From: Tistrella bauzanensis
Lineage (GTDB): Bacteria; Pseudomonadota; Alphaproteobacteria; Tistrellales; Tistrellaceae
DNA: 64,000 nt
Reading direction: 5' to 3'
Assembly: GCF_014636235.1 (NCBI RefSeq)
Contig: NZ_BMDZ01000029.1
Span: 1 to 64,000 of the forward strand
In this document: in pieces, positions 9,305 to 17,727 of the stretch
Layout: each line of letters opens with the position of its first letter
Numbering within the stretch: the stretch's first letter is position 1
Notes under the pieces: model-generated
Databases searched by the model: none
The model's input: only the letters and a program-made list of their open reading frames with translations
Told to the model about the DNA's origin: nothing
Program-made: the position numbers and the translations under genes

Positions 9305-10459
9305 TCAGAGCGGGATCATATGATTGTCGAAGGCCAGGGCATGGCGCGCGCGCAGTGTCATCCTGAGGCCGCCCTCGGCCGCTGGATCGGGCAACAGCGC
9401 CAGCACACGGCCGCGACCGTCCGTGGCCAGGAAGCCGTCGCTGTCGGGATCGGCCGCCAGGCCGCAGACATCGGCCGCCACCAGACTGGCGCGGAAGCCG
9501 CCGGTCTCGACGCCGAAGACCTGGATGCGGCCGCCGACCGGCGAGGTCATCGCCACCAGATCGCCTGCGCGGTTGAAGGCGGTGCTGCCGGCATAATTGC
9601 GCATCGCCGCATGCGCGGGCTCCGGGGCGGTCAGCAATCGCGGCGCCGTGCCGGCCTTGTGCAGCATCATCAGTGGCGGGCGCTCATGAGCATCGCCCTG
9701 CCACTGCATCACCGCCGCCGCCAGCCCATCGGGGCGGGTCGACAGATGTCGGATGCTGTTGAGCCTCAGCGCCGGCTCATTCTGCACGGCATCGACGATC
9801 CGGCCGTCATCGACCGCGATCCGAACCAGATTGGGCTGCATGGTGCCGGGGTTGAGCACCTCGCGTCCGGTGTCGGGATGAGTGGCATTGCCGCCATTGG
9901 CGACCAGCAGGGTGACACCACCGCTCTCCAGGCGGATCTCGTGCGGCCCGACACCGCCCGAGGCAATCTCGTCGATCCGCTTGTAACCGTCGGCCGCGTC
10001 CCAGATGCCGATGCGCCCGGTTGCCGCCTCGTAATCGTTCTCGGGCGTGAACAGCAGCCGGCCATCGTTCGAGAACGCGCCATGGCCATAGAAGACCCGG
10101 CCCTTGGGCGGTGTCAGCCGCAAGCTCTCACTGCCGGTCGCGCAATCGATGACCAGCGCCTCACGCCCCGGCCGGCGCGCCACCGCCACCGCTTCAGACC
10201 GCAGCGGATGAACCACGCCGCCATGACCACGGGCCGGCAGCGGCAGCGTGAACCGGATGCCGCCGTCCCGCATCAGGCCGATCAACGCATAGTCGCCGTT
10301 GTCGTGGCGGGCCGCGACCAGGAAATCCGGCGCGCCGGGTGCCGGGCCGGCAGATGATGCCCACAGGGTTCGCGGACGGGCCATCGCGATGCCGGCCATA
10401 GCCGCGCCGAGCCCCCCCAACACACGCCGCCGGGTGACAGTCGTGTCGCCATCGCTCAT
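9305..10459 (-). CDS. DUF1513 periplasmic protein, Tat-exported, in iron operon
   Basis: A 384-residue protein starts with a twin-arginine signal (TRRRVLGGLGAAMAGIAMA). The body carries beta-propeller-like repeats such as GHGAFSNDGRLLFTPEND, a DUF1513 hallmark. DUF1513 genes often sit beside imelysin and DUF1111 genes, as here. The ATG at 10459 is preferred because GGAGAGG lies upstream; an ATG at 10486 overlaps the end of the previous gene. It is the last gene of a four-gene operon. The molecular function is not established; a role in handling periplasmic iron or redox is inferred from context. Confidence 0.85.
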   Translation of the reverse strand: MSDGDTTVTRRRVLGGLGAAMAGIAMARPRTLWASSAGPAPGAPDFLVAARHDNGDYALIGLMRDGGIRFTLPLPARGHGGVVHPLRSEAVAVARRPGREALVIDCATGSESLRLTPPKGRVFYGHGAFSNDGRLLFTPENDYEAATGRIGIWDAADGYKRIDEIASGGVGPHEIRLESGGVTLLVANGGNATHPDTGREVLNPGTMQPNLVRIAVDDGRIVDAVQNEPALRLNSIRHLSTRPDGLAAAVMQWQGDAHERPPLMMLHKAGTAPRLLTAPEPAHAAMRNYAGSTAFNRAGDLVAMTSPVGGRIQVFGVETGGFRASLVAADVCGLAADPDSDGFLATDGRGRVLALLPDPAAEGGLRMTLRARHALAFDNHMIPL

Positions 10460-10485
10460 TGTCGGGCCCTCTCCATCCATCGCCA

Positions 10486-11580
10486 TCAGTCGCCGTCGAA
10501 CGAGTTGAAGCCCACCCGCACACCCAGCGCCGGCGCGAGACGCGACACCGCGAGGCCGCGGGCATCGGCGAGGGCCGATTTCAGCGCGGCAATACCGGCG
10601 ATATCGGCCGGCCCCGCCGCGATGGCGGCATCAGCCGCGCGCACCGCCTCGGCAAGCGATGCCGCCATCGCCGCCTGCGCCGTCTGGTCGATGGCGGCGG
10701 GCGCGAACACCACCCGTTCGAAGTCGATCAGGCCACCAATGCCGGCGCGGATGTTTTCAAGCGATGCCCCTGCCCGTTCATGGTCGGCCCGGGGCGATTT
10801 CGAGGCCTGATCGGCGACGATCGCGCCCAGCCGCAGTTCCTCAAGTTCCTGAAGCGCGCCGTGAAAGGCATTGAACAACGCGAAGGTCGCCTCATCCGGG
10901 GTGAAATAGGTCATGTTCTCTTCGGCACCCGCGGTCGTCAGCAGGAAGGCCGCACCACCCTCCGCATCCCAGTCGGCCCGCGCCGCGTGGGCCTCACGGG
11001 CAAGATTGCGCGCAACGGCACGGATCAGCCGGTGGCGATAGTCGGCGCCAGACGTGCCGGCGGCGGGCGCGGTATCGCGCGGGCGCAGCAGCCGTTCCAT
11101 GGCAACCAGGTTCTGCGCGCCGGCGGACGCGCCGGCGAACGCATCGGGATCATCGACGATCGGGTTGCGGGCCCGGACCAGCGCGCTGATCGCCCGATAG
11201 GCGATGCCGCTGCGCTCCGGCCAGAACTCCAGCCGGAAGCGTCGGCCTTCGGCCTCCAGGGGCCCGAAGCGGAAGAACCAGACGCGCATCCAGGCGTCAT
11301 AGGCGGCATCATAGAGCGGCAGCAAGGTCTCCGGCGACTGATCATCCTCGGCGGCGGCGGCCAGACGGGCGGCGGCCGTCTCGAAACCGTCGAATTCGGG
11401 CCGGATATAGCCGTCGAGCGCGCGCGCGGCCAAAGCCTTGTGGTCAACCGCCTGGGCAGCGGCGGTCTGCTCCGCCGCCGGCGCGGATGTCGCGGCACCG
11501 GCAGGCGCCGTCATGGCGATGGTCAGGGTGGCCAGAATGGCCAGTGGCACGAGACGACGATGGTTCAGGCAACGCATCAC
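10486..11580 (-). CDS. Imelysin-family periplasmic protein (operon copy 2)
   Basis: The 364-residue protein has an N-terminal signal peptide (about residues 1-29, ending APAGAATSA) and an imelysin-like helical domain with RFRLEFWPERSGIAYRAI. A second-half segment YFTPDEATFALFNAFHGALQ matches the family pattern. Imelysin proteins are iron-regulated envelope proteins implicated in iron uptake; peptidase activity of the family is doubtful. Its ATG overlaps the stop of the diheme gene by ATGA, so the two are translationally coupled. It differs clearly from the other imelysin gene at 13341-14618, which has the GYHAIEFLLWGQD motif. Confidence 0.87.
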   Translation of the reverse strand: MMRCLNHRRLVPLAILATLTIAMTAPAGAATSAPAAEQTAAAQAVDHKALAARALDGYIRPEFDGFETAAARLAAAAEDDQSPETLLPLYDAAYDAWMRVWFFRFGPLEAEGRRFRLEFWPERSGIAYRAISALVRARNPIVDDPDAFAGASAGAQNLVAMERLLRPRDTAPAAGTSGADYRHRLIRAVARNLAREAHAARADWDAEGGAAFLLTTAGAEENMTYFTPDEATFALFNAFHGALQELEELRLGAIVADQASKSPRADHERAGASLENIRAGIGGLIDFERVVFAPAAIDQTAQAAMAASLAEAVRAADAAIAAGPADIAGIAALKSALADARGLAVSRLAPALGVRVGFNSFDGD

Positions 11581-13181
11581 AGCGACTCCAGAAAACGGAT
11601 CAAGGCGTCCCGATCGGGCTTGGGCATGGTCATCACGGCCTGCTTCTGGGCTTCAGCCTCTCCGCCATGCCAGAGCACGGCTTCAAGCAGGCTGCGGGCG
11701 CGACCGTCATGCAGGAAATGCGCGGGCTCGTCCACGGTCGCGGTCAGGCCGATGCCCCAGAGCGGCGCGGTGCGCCATTCGGACCCGTTCGCCGCCCCCT
11801 CGGGCCGGCCATCGGCAAGCCCGGGGCCCATATCGTGCAGCAACAGATCGGAATAGGGCCAGATCAGCTGAAAACTCTGTTCGGGACGGTCGGTCAGGCG
11901 CGCGGTGACGAATTTGGGGGTGTGACAGGCAATGCAGCCGGTGTCGTTGAACACCTGCTTGCCACGCAGCACGGTCGGGTCGTCGGCATCCCGCCGCGCC
12001 GGCACCGCCAGATTGCGCGAATAGAACGTCACCAGATCCAAGCCCGGCCCATCGATCTCGAATCCGTCCCTGTCATCGGCATCCGCGCCGTCCGGGGCAT
12101 CACGGCAGGCCATCTGCGCCTCGGTGCATTCACCATAACCGGCCGGGTGCAGGACATTGGATATCCCCATATCGCCGGCAAAGGCATCGGCGGATTGCTG
12201 GCGCACGGTGGGCGTGCCCGCCTTCCAGCCGAAACGACCCAGCATGACCCGCTGGAATTCCGGGCTGAAGGCGAAGTTGGGCCGGCCGGAAATGCCATCG
12301 CCATCGGCATCGTTGGGGTCGGCATTGGCCAGTATATCGCGCGCCGGCACGGCTTCCAGCAGCCCAAGCCCGATCATCGCCGGCGCCACCCGTGGCGACA
12401 GCATCACCTCAGGGTCGAGCGGCCCATAGCCCGGATCGTCGATGCTGTATGTGGGCACACGCAGGCTGGCCATCTCGCCATCCGATAAGGCCACCGCCAT
12501 CTCACGATAGCCGATCTCCATGCGCCCTTCGGCCGGCACGCCCTGGACCGCCAGATCCTGAAGCTGACCGCCATAGCTGGGCTCGGGCACCACGGTCAGC
12601 AGATGGGCGGCGATCGCCGCCTTCAGTTCGTCGGTTCGCGGTGGCACCGACAGGCGCAGGAAGATCGAGACGCGATCGTCATCCTCTCCGGCCGGCGGAT
12701 GGCCGCGGCCGTCCTTGATATGGCAGCTCTGGCAGGATCGGGCATTGAACAGTGGCCCCAGCCCGTCGGATGCCCTGGTCGATGATGGCGACGACACCCA
12801 GATCTTGCGGAACAGACCGTTGCCGACCTTGAAATCCAACTCGCTCTCGAACGGCATATTGGCCGAGGATTGCGAGAAGATGTCGCGATTGACCTGCTTC
12901 ATCGTGGTCGCGGCACCACCCGGCCGGACCTCGTATTCCTCAGCCCGGGTGAAATCGGTGGTGGGCCGGATGACGGCGGCGATCCGCGCCCGCTCGGCCT
13001 TGGTGCGCGGCACCGCCGACAGATGCGGATCAGGCTGTTCTGCAACCTCGGCGGGGATATCGACCGTTGTCATCGGCGGCGGTGGCGATGACGCGGCCTG
13101 CGGCACCCCCAGCACCGCCATCATTCCCGCCGCATAGCCGGCAGACCTGATCCATCTGCCCCTGGTCGTCGCGATCGTCAC
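11577..13181 (-). CDS. Di-heme DUF1111 oxidoreductase, 'thiol oxidoreductase'-like
   Basis: A 534-residue exported protein with two c-type heme sites: C150-C153-H154 (CQSCH) and C416-C419-H420 (CIACH). The second lies in the GKQVFNDTGCIACHTPKF context typical of DUF1111. A hydrophobic N-terminus (residues 11-31) serves as the export signal. DUF1111 proteins resemble diheme peroxidases and are found with imelysins, where a role in iron redox chemistry is suggested. The start is GTG with GGAG upstream; an ATG at 13124 is a weaker alternative. It overlaps the following imelysin gene by 4 bases. Confidence 0.9.
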   Translation of the reverse strand: MTIATTRGRWIRSAGYAAGMMAVLGVPQAASSPPPPMTTVDIPAEVAEQPDPHLSAVPRTKAERARIAAVIRPTTDFTRAEEYEVRPGGAATTMKQVNRDIFSQSSANMPFESELDFKVGNGLFRKIWVSSPSSTRASDGLGPLFNARSCQSCHIKDGRGHPPAGEDDDRVSIFLRLSVPPRTDELKAAIAAHLLTVVPEPSYGGQLQDLAVQGVPAEGRMEIGYREMAVALSDGEMASLRVPTYSIDDPGYGPLDPEVMLSPRVAPAMIGLGLLEAVPARDILANADPNDADGDGISGRPNFAFSPEFQRVMLGRFGWKAGTPTVRQQSADAFAGDMGISNVLHPAGYGECTEAQMACRDAPDGADADDRDGFEIDGPGLDLVTFYSRNLAVPARRDADDPTVLRGKQVFNDTGCIACHTPKFVTARLTDRPEQSFQLIWPYSDLLLHDMGPGLADGRPEGAANGSEWRTAPLWGIGLTATVDEPAHFLHDGRARSLLEAVLWHGGEAEAQKQAVMTMPKPDRDALIRFLESL

Positions 13182-13273
13182 GCCTGGTGCTCCAAATGCA
13201 TGACGGTCGGCCGGACGCCACGTCCCCGGCTGACGCCAGGGCCCGTGATATCCAGACCGACCGTTGAAGACGC

Positions 13274-13297
13274 GCCGGCGGCTTGCATGCCGCCGGC
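13274..13297. repeat. 9-bp perfect hairpin between imelysin and diheme genes
   Basis: GCCGGCGGC and GCCGCCGGC flank a 6-base loop (TTGCAT). It lies in the 159-bp gap of the iron operon, 44 bases past the first imelysin stop. There is no T-run in the transcribed direction, so a role in mRNA stability or partial termination is more likely than a full stop. Confidence 0.5.
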
Positions 13298-13340
13298 TTT
13301 ATGATTGCCGGCTTTTCAAAGGTCCGCCGCGCGCGTGGGC

Positions 13341-14618
13341 TTATTTGAACACGGCGTTCGGATCGTCGAGGCTGTCGGAGCCTTCGATCGCCACCGGCTC
13401 CAGCTTCAGCGCGGTCACCGCACGCTCGATGGCGCGGGTCTGCTGCACCAGACCGTCGATGGCGGTGTTGATCAGCGCGGCCCCGGCCTCGTTGCCCGGT
13501 GCCAGTAGCTGGTCGTAATGGGTGCCCGCTTCCGCCGTCGCCTTGATCGCGCCAAGCGAGGCCAGCGTCACCGCCATCCGTGCCTTGACGTCGGCATCCA
13601 CCTTGGGATCGGCCTCGGCGACCAGGCCGGACAGCGACGGCCCTTCGACCGCCGAGCCGTCGATGCGGACATAGCGGCCGCTATAGACGTTCCACATGCC
13701 CACGGCATCGTAATAATGCGAATTGTGGGTGTTGTCCGAGAAGCAGTCATGCTCCTCTTCCGGGTCGTTGAGCAGCAGGCCCAGCTTGATGCGCTCGCCG
13801 GCCAGTTCGCCATAGGACAGGCTGCCAAGGCCGGTCAGCATCACGCTCAGCCCGGCATCGGGCGTGGTGTCGGTCAGCGCCTTGCGCGCCTCGCCGCCAT
13901 CCTGCCACTGTGCCGCCATCCAGGCCAGATCATCGACCAGCAGATCGGTCGCGGCCTTCAGATAGGCGGCCCGGCGGTCGCAATTGTCGCCGGTGCAGTT
14001 GGCGGTGTCGTAATCGGTCCAGGGCCGGTTGCCGGCGCCGGCCCCCGTGCCGTTCAGATCCTGGCCCCAGAGCAGAAACTCGATCGCGTGATAGCCGGTC
14101 GCGACATTGGCCTCGACGCCTTCGGCCTCTTGCAGCGACTCGATCAGCGCGGGCGTGATGGTGGTGGCATCGACGGTCTTGCCCGCCACGGTCAGGCTCG
14201 TGTTGGCGATGACGTTCAATGCCGCCGCCGCATTGCCCTCGGCGCCGACATACGAGCTGTCGACATAGTCGATCAGGCCTTCGTCGAGCGGCCAGGCATT
14301 CACTCGGCCCTCCCAGTCGTCGACGATGGCATTGCCGAACCGGAAGGCCTCGGTCTGCTTATAGGGGACATTGGCGGCGATCCAGGCGGCACGGGCTGCT
14401 GCCATGGTCTCGGGCCCGGGGCTGGCGATCAGCGCCTCAACGGCGGCCTGCAGGGTCTTCGCGGCCGTCAGGCTGTCGCCATAGGCGGCCTGGGCGATGT
14501 TGGCGTAATTGGTGACCACCGCACGCTTCTGGTCGTCGGTGGCGGCCAGCGCCGACGCCGAAGCCAGCAGCGCACCACCCAGAACCAAGCACCCGATCCT
14601 ACCCATCTTCATCGCCAT
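13341..14618 (-). CDS. Imelysin-family iron-regulated protein (IrpA-like)
   Basis: The 425-residue exported protein has a cleavable signal ending near ASALAA. It shows imelysin signatures: GYHAIEFLLWGQDLNGTG, and an N-terminal repeat-domain tryptophan block AAWIAANVPYKQTEAFRF. The DPEEEHDCFSDNTHNSHYYDAVG segment is characteristic of the IrpA branch. It is the first gene of the imelysin-diheme-imelysin-DUF1513 operon. It has a strong GGAGGA site, and a Fur-like box lies 47-69 bases upstream of the start. A role in periplasmic iron acquisition is inferred from family and regulation. Confidence 0.92.
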   Translation of the reverse strand: MAMKMGRIGCLVLGGALLASASALAATDDQKRAVVTNYANIAQAAYGDSLTAAKTLQAAVEALIASPGPETMAAARAAWIAANVPYKQTEAFRFGNAIVDDWEGRVNAWPLDEGLIDYVDSSYVGAEGNAAAALNVIANTSLTVAGKTVDATTITPALIESLQEAEGVEANVATGYHAIEFLLWGQDLNGTGAGAGNRPWTDYDTANCTGDNCDRRAAYLKAATDLLVDDLAWMAAQWQDGGEARKALTDTTPDAGLSVMLTGLGSLSYGELAGERIKLGLLLNDPEEEHDCFSDNTHNSHYYDAVGMWNVYSGRYVRIDGSAVEGPSLSGLVAEADPKVDADVKARMAVTLASLGAIKATAEAGTHYDQLLAPGNEAGAALINTAIDGLVQQTRAIERAVTALKLEPVAIEGSDSLDDPNAVFK

Positions 14619-14664
14619 GTCGTCTCCTCCGCCCTGAGGTCATCTGCGCCCTGAGATCATCTTC

Positions 14665-14687
14665 GCAAGTGCGAATGACTTGCATTC
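14665..14687 (-). promoter_or_regulatory. Fur-like box upstream of the imelysin operon
   Basis: Read on the minus strand the site gives ATGCAAGTCATTCGCACTTG. The same TGCAA-N-TCATTC core appears upstream of exbB (41823-41845) and hmuR (52753-52776). It also contains GAATG-CATTC and GCAAGT-ACTTGC symmetries. It sits 47-69 bases before the imelysin ATG, where it can overlap a promoter. Binding by Fur or a related iron regulator is inferred. Confidence 0.7.
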
Positions 14688-14755
14688 CTACACCCTGAGC
14701 GGCAGGACGTCCAGCGGCGGCGGCGGGCAACCCACCATTTCACGGCGCTGCGCCG

Positions 14756-16159
14756 TCAAAGCGGCGGGCGGCGGTCGCGCACCGGGCTCAAGGCTTCCAG
14801 CCGCGCCCCGGCATCAAGCACCGTGCGTTCGGCGAACCAGCGGCCGACGATCTGCACGCCGATCGGCAGGCCGGTTGCCGTCATCCCGAAGGGCAGTGAC
14901 AGCGCCGGCAGCCCGGTCAGGTTGAAGGGAACCGTTGCGCGCATCACATGGCGTGCCGATACCCGCTCGCCATCCACCAGATGATGGGCCTGGCCATGCA
15001 AAGGCGCCGGGATTGGCAGCACCGGGCACAGCAACAGGTCATGGCGGGCGAAGACATCCGCGAAGGCATCTCTCAGCGCCTCCGCCGCCCGCACCGCCGC
15101 CGCGTGATCGGCCAGCGCAACCGGCTCGCGGGTCACCACGTGGCGGATCAGCGGGTGCACGGCATCCAGGCGCCCGCCCACCGCCGCACGAAATCCGGGC
15201 TCGACCTCCGGCGCGTGCAGGATGGCGCTGACCGCGGTCCAGTCGGTTTCCAGGGCCGGTATCACGACCGGCTCGACCACGCAGCCCGCCGCCGCCAGCG
15301 CATCCGCCGCCGCGGCGATCGTCGCCACCACCTCAGGATCGACTGGCCCGAACCCTTCGGCCGCCATCCATCCGACCCGCAGCGGCAAGCCGTCGGCCAC
15401 ATCCGCGCCCACACCGGCCGGCACGACCGCGTGACCGTCCCGGCCATCCGGGCCGGCCAGCAGATCCAGCGCCAGCGCCAGATCGCGCACGCTGCGCGCC
15501 ATCGGACCGACATGCCACCACCGGCGCAGCATGTCGGGCCAATGGCCGGTGAACGGAATGCGGCCGTGGGTGGCCTTCAGCGCCGCGATGCCGCACATCG
15601 CAGCCGGGCCGCGCACGGAGATTGCGACATCGCTGCCAAGACCCAGCGGCGACAGGCCGGCGGCGATCGCCGCCGCCTCACCGCCGCTCGATCCACCGGG
15701 CGTGCGCGCCAGATCCCACGGATTGTTGCTGCGGCCCGAAAGCGGGTTGTCGGATTCGATCCCGTATGAGAATTCCGGCAGGTTGGTCTTGATCAGCGGA
15801 ATGCCGCCCGCCGCGCGAAGCCGTGCCACGGCGGTCGCATCCTGCACCGGCAGATGATCGGCAAACAGGCGCGAACCGCGCCGCGTGGGAATGCCGGCGG
15901 TGTCGAGGCAGTCCTTGACCGAGAACGGCACGCCGAACAGCGCGCCCGTGGCCGCACCAGCCATGACCGCCGCCTCGGCCACCCGCGCGGCCGCACGGGC
16001 GCTGTCGGCCATCACCGTGACGGCCGCGTTCAGCATCGGATCGATCCGGGCGATGCGGTCGAGATGGGCGTCGATCACCTCGACCGGCGACAGCGCCCGG
16101 GTTCGGATCAGGGCTGCCTGTGCGGTGGCATCGAGATAGCAGAGTGTCGTGGCATCCAT
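14756..16159 (-). CDS. Amidase signature family enzyme with altered nucleophile loop
   Basis: The 467-residue product hydrolyses an amide bond, substrate unknown. The catalytic triad is visible: K82 ([11 protein letters not shown]), the cis-serine in [13 protein letters not shown] (S157 or S158) and the nucleophile S181. The nucleophile region reads [12 protein letters not shown], whereas the family norm is GSDxGGSxRxPA, so the two oxyanion glycines are replaced by Ala-Ile. The ATG at 16159 starts right before [10 protein letters not shown]; an upstream extension of 60 residues has no amidase similarity. A LysR gene lies 85 bp upstream on the same strand. Confidence 0.88.
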   Translation of the reverse strand: MDATTLCYLDATAQAALIRTRALSPVEVIDAHLDRIARIDPMLNAAVTVMADSARAAARVAEAAVMAGAATGALFGVPFSVKDCLDTAGIPTRRGSRLFADHLPVQDATAVARLRAAGGIPLIKTNLPEFSYGIESDNPLSGRSNNPWDLARTPGGSSGGEAAAIAAGLSPLGLGSDVAISVRGPAAMCGIAALKATHGRIPFTGHWPDMLRRWWHVGPMARSVRDLALALDLLAGPDGRDGHAVVPAGVGADVADGLPLRVGWMAAEGFGPVDPEVVATIAAAADALAAAGCVVEPVVIPALETDWTAVSAILHAPEVEPGFRAAVGGRLDAVHPLIRHVVTREPVALADHAAAVRAAEALRDAFADVFARHDLLLCPVLPIPAPLHGQAHHLVDGERVSARHVMRATVPFNLTGLPALSLPFGMTATGLPIGVQIVGRWFAERTVLDAGARLEALSPVRDRRPPL

Positions 16160-16244
16160 GGTCGGGGCGGCCTCGCTGGTGGTCGATCGACCGACTGTCG
16201 GCGCGGAAAGCGCCCGCGACAATTCGGTTCTGCGGCCGCAGCCT

Positions 16245-17174
16245 TCAGGAAACCGCAAGGCGGGCGGCACGGTCGCCACGCCGCGCTTCCGCCTGCAGCC
16301 AGTCGCTGACCACGCCGACCGGGGCGCGGGCCGCGGCACCTGCGGGCATCACCAGATGAAACGCACGCGAGGACACAACCGTGCCCGCGATCGGCCGGAC
16401 CAGCCGGCCGGCGGTGATCCAGGGCTGCACCAGCCGGTCGATGCCGATCGCCACCCCCAGCCCCTGGGCCGCCGCCTCATACAGCATCTGCAGGCTGTCG
16501 AAGGTCCGGACCGGCGGCAATGCGTCGGTGTCGAGCCCCTGGGCCCGCGCCCATTCCGGCCAGAATTCCGGCCGGTGGCCCGGGCCCAGCAGCACCGTGC
16601 GGAACAGATCGCGCGGCTCGTTCAATCCGGCCGGATGATCCGCAAGCCATGCCGGGCTGCAGACCGGTTGCAGATCCAGCGCCATCAGGGGCCGAGCGTC
16701 GGTGCCCCGCCATCGGCCCTGCCCCAGCCGGATCGCCAGATCGGCATCACCGGCGGCGAGGTCGACACAGGCGGCCGATCCGTCCAGGTCGATCGCAATC
16801 GCAGGGTTGGCGGCATGGAACGCCGCCATCCGCGGCAGCAGCCAGGTCACCGCCAGCGTCGGGATCAGGCTGATGCGCACCGTCTGCCGGTCGGGGTGGC
16901 CACGGGCGGCGGCGCGGGCCGTGTCGCTCGCGCGGTGCAATGCCGTCACCGCCGGCGCCAGATCCGCCGCATAGGCGGCGCCCAGCGCCGTCGGCTCGAC
17001 ACCACGCGGCAACCGCACCAGCAAGGGGCTGCCGATATGCGCCTCCAGCACGCCGATCCGCCGGCTGAGCGCCGGCAGCGATAGGCCCAGCTCGTCGGCC
17101 GCCGCCGTCAGGCTGCGCCGCCGTGCCGCGACCACGAAGGCTTCTATCGACCGGAACGGGGGAAGCTGCGTCAT
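16245..17174 (-). CDS. LysR-family regulator upstream of the amidase
   Basis: The 309-residue protein has an N-terminal helix-turn-helix ([20 protein letters not shown]) and a type 2 periplasmic-binding-like effector domain. The features ARRRSL and [13 protein letters not shown] resemble GcvA-type LysR proteins. The ATG at 17174 gives the usual LysR length and begins [13 protein letters not shown]; much longer in-frame readings are implausible. It precedes the amidase on the same strand and is divergent from the rhodanese gene across 122 bp. Either neighbour may be its target. The inducer is unknown. Confidence 0.9.
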   Translation of the reverse strand: MTQLPPFRSIEAFVVAARRRSLTAAADELGLSLPALSRRIGVLEAHIGSPLLVRLPRGVEPTALGAAYAADLAPAVTALHRASDTARAAARGHPDRQTVRISLIPTLAVTWLLPRMAAFHAANPAIAIDLDGSAACVDLAAGDADLAIRLGQGRWRGTDARPLMALDLQPVCSPAWLADHPAGLNEPRDLFRTVLLGPGHRPEFWPEWARAQGLDTDALPPVRTFDSLQMLYEAAAQGLGVAIGIDRLVQPWITAGRLVRPIAGTVVSSRAFHLVMPAGAAARAPVGVVSDWLQAEARRGDRAARLAVS

Positions 17175-17296
17175 CACTGGGGCATCCGGGCTGTCGTTTC
17201 TTCGACACTGGACCTCAGTCTGTCGAATGCCAACCATGACGGAAAGCCCTAAGCTCACAGGCGACCAGTACATAACGCCCATGCAAGGACCACCCC

Positions 17297-17698
17297 ATGC
17301 CCCTGAAGAGAACCGTGAAAGACCTGGTGATGGAGGCCAGCGCCCGCATTCGCACCATCCCGATGGACGAAGCCGAAACCCTGCTCGACGATCCCGAAAC
17401 CCTGTTCGTCGACATCCGCGACGTGCGCGAGCTGGACCGCGAGGGCATGATCCCCGGCGCCTATCACGCGCCGCGCGGCATGCTGGAATTCTGGGTCGAT
17501 CCAGAAAGCCCCTATCACAAGCCGGTCTTCGCCTCGGGCAAAAGCTTCGTGCTGTATTGCGGCGGGGCGTGGCGATCCGCACTGGCGACGGCGGCCCTGC
17601 AGGATATGGGGCTTGAACCCGTGGCGCATATGGAGGGCGGATTCACGGCCTGGAAGGCCGCCGGCAGGCCGGTGGTGCCGCGGCCGGCCAAGAGCTGA
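17297..17698 (+). CDS. Rhodanese-like domain sulfurtransferase
   Basis: A single-domain rhodanese of 133 residues that probably carries persulfide on C88. The active-site loop is CGGAWRSA and the CH2-type motifs include FVDIRDVRELDREGMIPGAYHAPRG near residues 37-61. No signal peptide is seen, so it is cytoplasmic. The initiation site AAGGACC is weak. It is divergent from a LysR gene and convergent with hrpB. The sulfur acceptor is unknown. Confidence 0.93.
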   Translation: MPLKRTVKDLVMEASARIRTIPMDEAETLLDDPETLFVDIRDVRELDREGMIPGAYHAPRGMLEFWVDPESPYHKPVFASGKSFVLYCGGAWRSALATAALQDMGLEPVAHMEGGFTAWKAAGRPVVPRPAKS

Positions 17699-17727
17699 CG
17701 CCTCATCCCCGCGGTCGGCCGGTTGCC

